IMG/VR virus record: IMGVR_UViG_3300040807_001774
Location: 1-38,335 of that record
Source: a virus
DNA length: 38,335 nt
Strand: one strand, 5' to 3'
Under the pieces are notes generated by a model. That model ran no database searches, was not told the DNA's origin, and worked only from the letters and a program-made list of their open reading frames with translations. Shown here piece by piece: positions 32,959-38,335 of this stretch. Within the stretch, counting starts at the first letter, position 1. Each line of letters starts with the position of its first letter. The position numbers and the translations under genes were made by a program.

Positions 32959-33159
32959 ATGAAGAAAGCACTATCTCTAATAAAAAAGAAGATTGTTCAA
33001 CTTTGGTTTGAGTTGGGCGATCTTGCATGGACACTCGCTGGGACGGGTCTAGTTTTGATCACTTTGAGTGGAGACACACTCAAATGGGGTCTTTACATGT
33101 CTATCTCTGCTTTGGTGATCCATTTACTGGTAATTATTTCAAGTTCAGGAGATGAATGA
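32959..33159 (+). CDS. Small membrane protein in lysis region
   Basis: A 66-aa protein with GGGAGG before its ATG. The basic amphipathic N-terminus (MKKALSLIKKKIVQ) precedes two hydrophobic stretches, about residues 20-37 and 42-60. It lies between the surface protein and the holin, overlapping or abutting the latter. Probably a second holin or an antiholin. Confidence 0.65.
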   Translation: MKKALSLIKKKIVQLWFELGDLAWTLAGTGLVLITLSGDTLKWGLYMSISALVIHLLVIISSSGDE

Positions 33160-33160
33160 T

Positions 33161-33400
33161 ATGGACATGTGGTGGGGAATTGCAAAAAGGATATTTGCAT
33201 ATTTCGTAATGACTGCCCTCGGAATGATCGGCACAGGAACTCTTGTCGGCATAGAAGTTTGGCAGGCTGCTGTGATGGCAGGCGTTACGGGTGTCGCAAA
33301 AGTCGTTGAAGGCTTGGCTCGCGCTTATGTCGGTGACGGTCAACTTGATCAGGAAGAGATCAACGAGGTTTTTTCCGCAGCTCCAGTCATGACTAAGTGA
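33161..33400 (+). CDS. Holin, r1t-like
   Basis: A 79-aa protein from ATG 33161 (MDMWWGIAKRIF), nine bases after AGGAG; ATG 33152 would add three residues but sits directly on that site. One hydrophobic segment (FVMTALGMIGTGTLVG) and a second Ala/Val-rich one (AAVMAGVTGVAKVVEGLA) are followed by DGQLDQEEINEVFS. That ending is the usual tail of r1t-like actinophage holins. It forms membrane lesions that release the endolysin encoded next. Confidence 0.78.
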   Translation: MDMWWGIAKRIFAYFVMTALGMIGTGTLVGIEVWQAAVMAGVTGVAKVVEGLARAYVGDGQLDQEEINEVFSAAPVMTK

Positions 33401-33472
33401 ATAAAGGCATTCAGCCACAGCACATAACTTCACAATGCTAAAATAGAAGCATCCACAACCAAGGAGTTTGTA

Positions 33473-34507
33473 ATGGCTAAGCGCCCGTACACCGGATTTG
33501 ACGAAATCGCTTCAGGCAAGCGTGCTGGAATGGAAGCACTCATTGACCTTCTTGAAGCACATTTTGGGCTTTGGAATAACGGAAGCTTTGGCGTTCGTAA
33601 GAAAAGAGGAAAATCCTCGTACAGCGTCCATGCGACGGGTCGAGGGGCGGACCTTTCTTGGCGAGGTAAGCCATACCGTGGAACTGGTAACTACGAAGAC
33701 GCTTGCAAAATGATGGACTTCCTCGTGGAGAACGCCGACGCACTTCACATTGAAGCAGTCTTTGACTACTACCCAAAGCCTTGGGGTCGCGGATACAAAT
33801 GCGACCGAGATGCTTGGCAGGTCTATGACAAAAAGGCGTTCAGCGGCGCACCTAACGGAGATTGGGTACACGTCGAGATATCGAATGAAAAAGCCGATGA
33901 CGCCCAGTTCTACATTGACGCATTCAAAGAACTCCTTGGTGACGCCCCCGTTGAGGTGAAAGCGTCTGCTTCTGCTCCTGCGCCGAAGGCTCCACGAGGC
34001 AAAAAGCCGTGGCTGACCAAGGGTTCAAAAGGTGACGAAGTCAAGGAAATGCAAGAGATTGTTGGCGCTACGGCTGACGGTGACTTTGGTTCAAAGACCG
34101 AAGAGGCTGTGCGTGCTTGGCAGTCAACGCATGATCTCCATGTTGATGGCATTTGGGGACCAGGGTCTGCCGGTCACGCCGCTGAGGGTTGCGATCATGA
34201 TGGCGGTTCAGCCCCTGCTCCCAAGGCTCCAGCGAAAAAGCCTGCCGCCAAGGTTGTTGTGCCGGATGATGGTGGCGATGACGGTTCCGAGGCAAAGTTG
34301 TTGCCTTATCCTGGTTCGCCAGTCAAGCGTCTTTCTTCAGGACCCGTTGTTGAGCAAATCCAGAATCGTGTGGGTGTTGCGACCGACGGAAAGTTTGGTC
34401 CTCGCACATTGGAAGCAGTTCGTCGTTTCCAGCGTCAAAACCGTGCTCAGTGTGGTCCGGCTGATGGTGTTGTCGGTCCTCGCACTTGGAAAGCAATGTT
34501 TGGCTGA
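33473..34507 (+). CDS. Endolysin: M15-like peptidase with two peptidoglycan-binding domains
   Basis: A 344-aa protein with AAGGAG before the ATG. The N-terminal peptidase has SVHATGRGADL (H53, D60) and WVHVE (H133), the zinc ligands of VanY/M15 D-Ala-D-Ala-type peptidases. Two PF01471-like cell-wall-binding modules follow, about residues 181-238 (KGSKGDEVKEMQ, then DGDFGSKTEEAVRAWQ) and 285-344 (DGKFGPRTLEAVRRFQ), separated by Ala/Pro/Lys linkers. No signal peptide is present, so it needs the adjacent holin for export. It cleaves host peptidoglycan at lysis. Confidence 0.92.
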   Translation: MAKRPYTGFDEIASGKRAGMEALIDLLEAHFGLWNNGSFGVRKKRGKSSYSVHATGRGADLSWRGKPYRGTGNYEDACKMMDFLVENADALHIEAVFDYYPKPWGRGYKCDRDAWQVYDKKAFSGAPNGDWVHVEISNEKADDAQFYIDAFKELLGDAPVEVKASASAPAPKAPRGKKPWLTKGSKGDEVKEMQEIVGATADGDFGSKTEEAVRAWQSTHDLHVDGIWGPGSAGHAAEGCDHDGGSAPAPKAPAKKPAAKVVVPDDGGDDGSEAKLLPYPGSPVKRLSSGPVVEQIQNRVGVATDGKFGPRTLEAVRRFQRQNRAQCGPADGVVGPRTWKAMFG

Positions 34508-34540
34508 AAAAATCAGCAAAGCCAATAGGGGGCTTAAAAA

Positions 34541-35986
34541 ATGGGTTTCGTTCGGAGAAATGTTGCGAATGTCATTGGCGTTGCTCTAATTGCTATTGGA
34601 TGCCTAAGTGTCGTTCCGACACCATCGTTTAGCACGCCTGCTTTTGCCTCCGGTAGCGGTGGCGGACCTATGGTTTTGGACGGCATGGACCCTGCGTGTC
34701 ACGCCGTGTATGGAGAGGGAACAGAAAACTATATTGCCAAGGTGTTGGACAGTGTTTACTCGCAGTCTTTGATGCCGGGCAACAACGGAAAAATTGCGAT
34801 TCTGGGTGTTGGTTCGTCGGTCGGTGGGTGCGGTAGCGACTGGGACACCCAGATTCCTATCTTCCTTTCATCTTTTGATACTGCCCCTGAAGTCGAGTTC
34901 TTCAATACGGAAGCAGAAATTGACACATTCTTTGGGACGAACATTGTTTCTGATCCGCCGCGTGTTATCTGGATTCCTGACGACTGGGGACGTAGTGGGG
35001 CTATCAGCGGCAAGTTCACTGATAACGCCGAGAAGATTGCTGACTATGTGAACTCTGGTGGTGGTTTGTTTGCTAACTACAACACCTTCGGGTGGCTTAC
35101 CGCCCTGTTGCCTGACGCTGTATTCAACGATGGTGGGTGTAATGGTGGTCCAGACGCTACCGCTGATGGCACTACTGATTTCGGTTTGACTAACGCTGAC
35201 GTTGTCGCCTGTTGGCACGGATACTTCACCGGAGATCTTGGTGGTTTGAGGACACTTGCAGAATGGGAATACCCAACTGGATCATCAAGCATCGTGGCAG
35301 TGTCCATCGGCGGTGGCGAAGTTTCACTGCCAAGTTCTTTCACTTTGACGATTTCCCCAGAGAACCCGAATGCCGGGGAAGATCTCATTATCACTGCGGT
35401 AGCCCAAACACTTGATGGCACGCCGCAGGAAGGTGTGGAAGTTACCGTGACGGTTAGTTCTGGTCCAGATGCTGGCGAAGTGCTCACGGCTACCACCGAC
35501 GCTAGTGGTGTTGCCACAATCACGGTGAGAACTGAGAGCGAAGGTACTGCTGTCTACACGGCGACCGCAACAGTTAATGGTGTTGAGAAGACCGTTTCCG
35601 CGACTGTTTCATGGAATCCTCCGACTACGACCACTGAGGCTCCTACGACGACCGCAGCGCCAACTACTACTGCAGCACCGACTACGACTCAAGCGCCTAC
35701 CACGACCGCAGCGCCAACCACTACTGAAGCGCCAACCACTACTGAAGCGCCAGTTCCTGAAACGACTGAAGCTCCAGCACCAGCGCCTGCGACTACCGAG
35801 TCTCCCACCACAACCGAAGTTGTTACAACGACGACAGAACATGATCATTCAAGCCATGATCACGGCGTCCTTCCGGTCACAGGTGGCTCAACCAATAGCA
35901 GATTGATACTTGCAGTAATCATGATCAACGCCGGGATTCTGACTATCGGGATCTCCTCAATCCGCAGAAAAGCTGCATCGAAATGA
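34541..35986 (+). CDS. Phage-encoded LPXTG cell-wall-anchored surface protein
   Basis: A 481-aa protein with a signal peptide (residues about 1-37, ending AFA-SG). An alpha/beta domain (about 40-260) has several Cys and motifs AILGVGSSVGGCGSDWD and YVNSGGGLFANYN, resembling amidotransferase-like folds. An invasin/Big_1-type Ig-like domain (about 265-355) and a Thr/Ala/Pro stalk follow. A His-rich patch (EHDHSSHDHG) and the sortase motif LPVTG (444-448), a hydrophobic segment and an RRKAASK tail complete it. All parts of a Gram-positive wall-anchored protein are present. GGGGG lies nine bases before the ATG. It probably acts on the infected cell's surface, not in the virion. Confidence 0.85.
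   Translation: MGFVRRNVANVIGVALIAIGCLSVVPTPSFSTPAFASGSGGGPMVLDGMDPACHAVYGEGTENYIAKVLDSVYSQSLMPGNNGKIAILGVGSSVGGCGSDWDTQIPIFLSSFDTAPEVEFFNTEAEIDTFFGTNIVSDPPRVIWIPDDWGRSGAISGKFTDNAEKIADYVNSGGGLFANYNTFGWLTALLPDAVFNDGGCNGGPDATADGTTDFGLTNADVVACWHGYFTGDLGGLRTLAEWEYPTGSSSIVAVSIGGGEVSLPSSFTLTISPENPNAGEDLIITAVAQTLDGTPQEGVEVTVTVSSGPDAGEVLTATTDASGVATITVRTESEGTAVYTATATVNGVEKTVSATVSWNPPTTTTEAPTTTAAPTTTAAPTTTQAPTTTAAPTTTEAPTTTEAPVPETTEAPAPAPATTESPTTTEVVTTTTEHDHSSHDHGVLPVTGGSTNSRLILAVIMINAGILTIGISSIRRKAASK
35624..35752 (+). repeat. TTTxAP coding repeats (wall-spanning stalk)
   Basis: Seven to eight units of PTTT(E/A/Q)A encoded in tandem with varied codons. Such stalks let sortase-anchored domains reach through the cell wall. 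Confidence 0.9.
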
Positions 35987-36216
35987 AAGACATGAAAGAA
36001 AGAACCATGTACGTGCTTGCCGTCGGTGTCATGGCAGCAATCCTCGTTGCCATTGTCGGCGACTATCTCGTTGCTGCTATTGAGACTCGAACAACTGGCG
36101 AGGCTGTTGAAGTTTCTTCTGACGTGATGACGCTTGTCCAGACTGCTCTTGGCGGTGTCATCGGTATCATCGGTGGATACTTCGGTGCCAAGGGTTCCAA
36201 GAAGGATGACGACTGA
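35983..36216 (+). CDS. Small two-segment membrane protein (holin-like)
   Basis: A 77-aa protein overlapping the surface-protein stop by four bases (ATGA); internal Met codons at 35992 and 36007 are alternative starts. Two hydrophobic stretches (YVLAVGVMAAILVAIVGDYL and LGGVIGIIGGYFGA) end in a charged GSKKDDD tail. It has the size and layout of a class II holin. It may work with the holin at 33161 or with the surface protein. Confidence 0.68.
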   Translation: MKDMKERTMYVLAVGVMAAILVAIVGDYLVAAIETRTTGEAVEVSSDVMTLVQTALGGVIGIIGGYFGAKGSKKDDD

Positions 36217-36231
36217 ACTTTGAAGTCATTA

Positions 36232-36324
36232 ATGAAGATAATCTTGTGGGTAGCCACAATAATTTCTTTCATGTCTGGTATCTTGATGGCTGGTTTAATA
36301 CTGAATAGTTTTTTCAATAACTAA
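36232..36324 (+). CDS. Possible 30-aa single-span membrane peptide
   Basis: A frame MKIILWVATIISFMSGILMA... with one continuous hydrophobic helix and an Asn-rich end. The ribosome-binding site is weak (GAAG). It fills half of a 300-base stretch otherwise empty of long frames, and the codons are clean. It could be a lysis-related peptide or a chance frame. Confidence 0.42.
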   Translation: MKIILWVATIISFMSGILMAGLILNSFFNN

Positions 36325-36334
36325 GGATCCCATC

Positions 36335-36466
36335 ATGTCGTCATCTACTAAATCAAAATGGTCAAAAGAAGACCGCCAAAGGTTCTCAGACAAAAACGTT
36401 TTGAGAGCAAAAACTGTGCCTGCCAAGCGCAAGCCTGAACCTACTGCTAAAGAGTGGGACAAATAG
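36335..36466 (+). CDS. Small basic hypothetical protein, 43 aa
   Basis: A frame with AAGGA eight bases before the ATG. The product is soluble and basic (SSSTKSKWSKEDRQRFSDKN, then AKRKPEPTAKEWDK). It starts 10 bases after the previous small frame. No family is recognised; the good ribosome-binding site and tight packing support it. Confidence 0.5.
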   Translation: MSSSTKSKWSKEDRQRFSDKNVLRAKTVPAKRKPEPTAKEWDK

Positions 36467-36475
36467 TTTCCGCTA

Positions 36476-36505
36476 TTGACATCTCTGTGGAGATTCAACA
36501 ATAAT
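36476..36505 (+). promoter_or_regulatory. Candidate sigma70-type promoter before SNase-like gene
   Basis: TTGACA (36476-36481) is a perfect -35 box. AATAAT (36500-36505) is a fair -10 with an 18-base spacer. The SNase-like ATG follows 12 bases later with GGGGAAGG upstream. This is the best promoter match seen in the window. Confidence 0.5.
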
Positions 36506-36516
36506 CGGGGAAGGTT

Positions 36517-36861
36517 ATGAGGACACTCCATGAAGCCAAACTTGTCAAGATTGTTGACTCAACGACCATTGATCTTCTTATTGAGTTGGGGTTTGGTGTA
36601 TCTACTCGGATACGCTTGCATTTACATGGTGTTGAGGCTCCGGCTGAACCGAGCCCCATGAGCGATGCCCCTGGTTGGCAAACTGCGATCGACTACATCT
36701 ATGACTGGTTTGCTGGACATACAGTCGTTTATGTGGGGACAGTTCTGTCATCAGGCGAACCTGAAATTTTCTACGGCTATCTTTTCAGTGACATAAAGAT
36801 GACTTCATGCCTAAATGATTCCTTGGTTGATGCAGGTCTTTTGTTGCCTAAATCAATGTGA
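36517..36861 (+). CDS. SNase-like OB-fold protein
   Basis: A 114-aa protein resembling the thermonuclease fold: VKIVDSTTIDLLIELGFGVS, then RIRLHLHGVEAPAEP and a C-terminal FYGYLFSD ... LVDAGLLLP. The R and the Glu of GVEAP sit where SNase keeps catalytic Arg and Glu, but the usual DGDT calcium-binding loop reads VDSTT, so nuclease activity is doubtful. It has its own likely promoter. Small SNase-like proteins are frequent in actinophages; the role is not established. Confidence 0.65.
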   Translation: MRTLHEAKLVKIVDSTTIDLLIELGFGVSTRIRLHLHGVEAPAEPSPMSDAPGWQTAIDYIYDWFAGHTVVYVGTVLSSGEPEIFYGYLFSDIKMTSCLNDSLVDAGLLLPKSM

Positions 36862-36912
36862 AAACTGTCAACGTTTACTAAAACGTGTAAGCAGTTGTTG
36901 TAAAATGTAACC

Positions 36913-36956
36913 GAGGGAAAAGTTCCCTCTCACTAGATCTCTAGATGAAGAGGGAA
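36913..36956 (+). promoter_or_regulatory. Possible RNA switch sequestering a ribosome-binding site
   Basis: Three segments: A GAGGGAA (36913-36919), B TTCCCTCT (36923-36930), C AGAGGGAA (36949-36956). B can pair with A (7 pairs, 3-base loop) or with C (8 pairs). C is the ribosome-binding site of the following ATG (36961). A:B leaves the site free; B:C hides it. Pairings are seen; switching and any ligand or trigger are inference. Confidence 0.45.
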
Positions 36957-36960
36957 GATC

Positions 36961-37230
36961 ATGGACATTTCCATGGGCGAAGCAGTAGCAGCGGTTGCAG
37001 TCGGACTTGGGACATTACTTACAGTCCTCATTGAGAAACTACGCAGAGACAACAACCGCGACCATGGAATGGTGAGAGACATCCTTAAAGACATCCACGG
37101 AGATGTTGAAGACGTCAAGACAGACGTCAGGCGGGTTAGTGAGCGTGTTGATGACCACATTGAGTGGCATATGAATCAGGCGGCTCCTGCTCCGAAGAAG
37201 CGAGGACGCCCTCCGAAGCAATCTAGTTAA
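36961..37230 (+). CDS. Membrane-anchored coiled-coil protein with AT-hook-like end
   Basis: An 89-aa protein. One N-terminal hydrophobic helix (VAAVAVGLGTLLTVLIE, residues about 9-26) is followed by a charged coiled coil (DILKDIHGDVEDVKTDVRRV) and a C-terminal KKRGRPPK, which matches the AT-hook core RGRP. GAGGGAAG lies five bases before the ATG. Layout resembles small actinophage membrane proteins near lysis genes. The AT-hook-like end is unusual for a membrane protein and might tether DNA to the membrane. Confidence 0.68.
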   Translation: MDISMGEAVAAVAVGLGTLLTVLIEKLRRDNNRDHGMVRDILKDIHGDVEDVKTDVRRVSERVDDHIEWHMNQAAPAPKKRGRPPKQSS

Positions 37231-37244
37231 GTTACTATTTCTGA

Positions 37245-38015
37245 ATGAGCGGTTCTGAATTTCCTTTACTCGCTTCCAGAAAAAATCTCATATCTGAAGA
37301 TACGTGTCTAAACGCTATTGAACTATTTGAAAACGCTGATCTTGGTGAGAGTTCTCCCCTCCACCGCACCTTTGACCAGAAATGTGGAACACTCAATATG
37401 AGTGTTTTGTCGCCTTGGCTTCCCATATCCGGTTTGCGAGTTGGGGATCCTATGGCACATCTGGCTGGCTTAGGTGTTGACGATCCATCAGCGAAATTCA
37501 TTCTGGATGAGCTAGTTGAGCCAACTGAAAAGTTCATGACGGAAAGCAGGGGACATCAAATGCACTGCTTGTCGTTCTCAATCAAAAAGTACCCAGTTGG
37601 TTCGTTTATGAATCAACATTCAGATCAACCTATCGTTTCACGTTGGTTCAGTAACGACCAACTAGAAAATATTGGGGGCTTCTTTAGAAATCGACCCTTC
37701 CCGCTTTTCCTTCTTGATTCAAGTTGCTCGCTGCTACTGAACGAAGATTTTGACGGTGGCGAGATTTACTTTTGTGCTAACGGAGCCCCTGACAGCAACC
37801 CGACGTTAGTTATTGATCAAGAAGCAGGCGAGGTGTACGGCTGGCCATCGTCAGAAATGTACAAACATGGCATAAAGCCAGTGATTAGCGGCGAACGCTA
37901 CGTTTTCGTTGGTCACTACGCTACGAAATACACACTTGATGCGTATTTTGAGATAGGTAAAATGTTTTTACCTGAGGAAAGTTTTTTGATGTTTGGCGGT
38001 ACAGAGAGAAACTAG
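37245..38015 (+). CDS. 2OG-Fe(II) oxygenase, prolyl 4-hydroxylase-like
   Basis: A 256-aa protein with the iron triad H125-x-D127 (FMNQHSDQP) and H208 (YKHGIKPV), and R218 (SGERYVFVGHY) as the 2-oxoglutarate anchor. The strand NEDFDGGEIYF (about 166-176) is typical of the P4H/PKHD branch, so it is a different subfamily from the two PhyH-type enzymes at the left edge. Related enzymes hydroxylate proline or other residues in proteins. The ribosome-binding site is weak. The substrate is unknown; Pro-rich stalks encoded nearby are possible targets. Confidence 0.87.
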   Translation: MSGSEFPLLASRKNLISEDTCLNAIELFENADLGESSPLHRTFDQKCGTLNMSVLSPWLPISGLRVGDPMAHLAGLGVDDPSAKFILDELVEPTEKFMTESRGHQMHCLSFSIKKYPVGSFMNQHSDQPIVSRWFSNDQLENIGGFFRNRPFPLFLLDSSCSLLLNEDFDGGEIYFCANGAPDSNPTLVIDQEAGEVYGWPSSEMYKHGIKPVISGERYVFVGHYATKYTLDAYFEIGKMFLPEESFLMFGGTERN

Positions 38016-38022
38016 AGGCGTC

Positions 38023-38142
38023 TTACTGAAACGCTCCACATTGGTGGCATCGCTCGTCGCTTCGAGCCAGCAACATTCCGCACTCAATGCAGTACAAGTC
38101 AAGCTTGTCGTCTGTTTCAACCTTCTCTACAGGGTCTTCCAT
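38023..38142 (-). CDS. Tiny zinc-ribbon protein, 39 aa
   Basis: A reverse-strand frame MEDPVEKVETDDKLDLYC... with two knuckles, C18-x2-C21 and C32-x2-C35, and few other residues. Such short double-CxxC zinc ribbons are common phage proteins that bind nucleic acid or RNA polymerase. It is convergent with the oxygenase gene, seven bases from its stop. AGATAGG precedes the ATG at short distance. Confidence 0.65.
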   Translation of the reverse strand: MEDPVEKVETDDKLDLYCIECGMLLARSDERCHQCGAFQ

Positions 38143-38255
38143 GAACCTATCTTAGAACAGGCGAGGGTTCCTCATGCGCAATAGTGATGTGAGATAATGT
38201 ATATGGATACCGGGGGATTTAAAGAAGCCGAACCCTATTTTTAGGATTTATCCAA

Positions 38256-38335
38256 ATGATTGACATTTCCTCCGAAAGCGTGTGGCATAGCGACGGTCAT
38301 CGCATGTACATGCAACTCAACCGCAACGAACTCTC
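38256..38335 (+). CDS. Start of a gene leaving the window
   Basis: An open frame from ATG 38256 to the window edge (MIDISSESVWHSDGHRMYMQ...). AGGA lies ten bases upstream. The 113-base gap before it contains GATAAT (about 38194), a possible -10. Only 26 residues are visible, too few to assign a family. Confidence 0.5.
   Translation, partial: MIDISSESVWHSDGHRMYMQLNRNEL

Noticed and set aside
1-38335. tRNA genes, integrase, repressor or attachment sites
   Set aside because: None could be recognised by reading; this does not exclude them outside the window.

Overview
This window is part of a tailed double-stranded DNA phage (or prophage) genome. It carries a terminase large subunit, a portal fused to a MuF-type domain, an HK97-type prohead protease, an HK97-fold major capsid protein, an M15-type endolysin with peptidoglycan-binding repeats, and an r1t-like holin. 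The host is inferred to be an actinobacterium, possibly an aquatic Acidimicrobiia-like lineage. The reasons are the CxC-x2-C zinc knuckle proteins, an LPXTG-anchored protein with a basic tail, Thr-rich secreted proteins, and the style of holin and endolysin. This is inference; there is no tRNA, integrase or host gene to confirm it. No tail gene was recognised, so the morphotype cannot be named.

Layout. (1) 1-2165: two tandem, homologous phytanoyl-CoA-dioxygenase-like (Fe(II)/2-oxoglutarate) genes on + (the first cut by the window edge) meet a glycosyltransferase on -. (2) 2207-11273, all on - and tightly overlapping: reading from the terminase, there is TerL, an unknown protein, a Rad52-like annealing protein, a PD-(D/E)XK Fe-S nuclease, a coiled-coil protein, a small zinc-knuckle protein, an HNH nuclease, a RuvC-like resolvase, a second coiled-coil protein, a 28-codon ORF, dCMP deaminase, and then a ParB-like / HTH-zinc / PAPS-reductase-like / ParB-like cassette (IbrA-IbrB-like). 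(3) 11331-30825, all on +: a small membrane protein, portal-MuF, protease with extra domains, an acidic Cys-cluster protein, two small proteins with Cys-Gly tails, a 683-aa protein with a degenerate kinase-like domain, a 2418-aa protein with an intact-looking kinase-like domain and a possible ART-like C-terminus, three further proteins, and the capsid protein followed by a textbook terminator. (4) 30938-37230, +: host-surface and lysis region with a secreted Thr-rich protein, small membrane proteins, holin, endolysin, LPXTG surface protein, SNase-like protein and a membrane/coiled-coil protein behind a possible RNA switch. (5) 37245-38335: a third 2OG-Fe(II) oxygenase, a tiny zinc ribbon on -, and the start of a gene that leaves the window.

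Most interesting system. The 683-aa and 2418-aa proteins are adjacent. Both carry a Cys motif with identical spacing (C-x17-C) and a homologous kinase-like domain opening with GGxLSQ. Only the large one keeps the DRxxxN and DHG catalytic signatures, so the pair reads as a pseudokinase plus an active kinase. They sit between capsid protease and capsid genes, where virion-packaged proteins are often encoded. The large protein also has three LxGDYxPLEGI repeats in a very basic segment. It fits the concept of phage 'polyvalent proteins' (large multidomain effectors delivered with the DNA), but nothing in the sequence proves packaging or activity.
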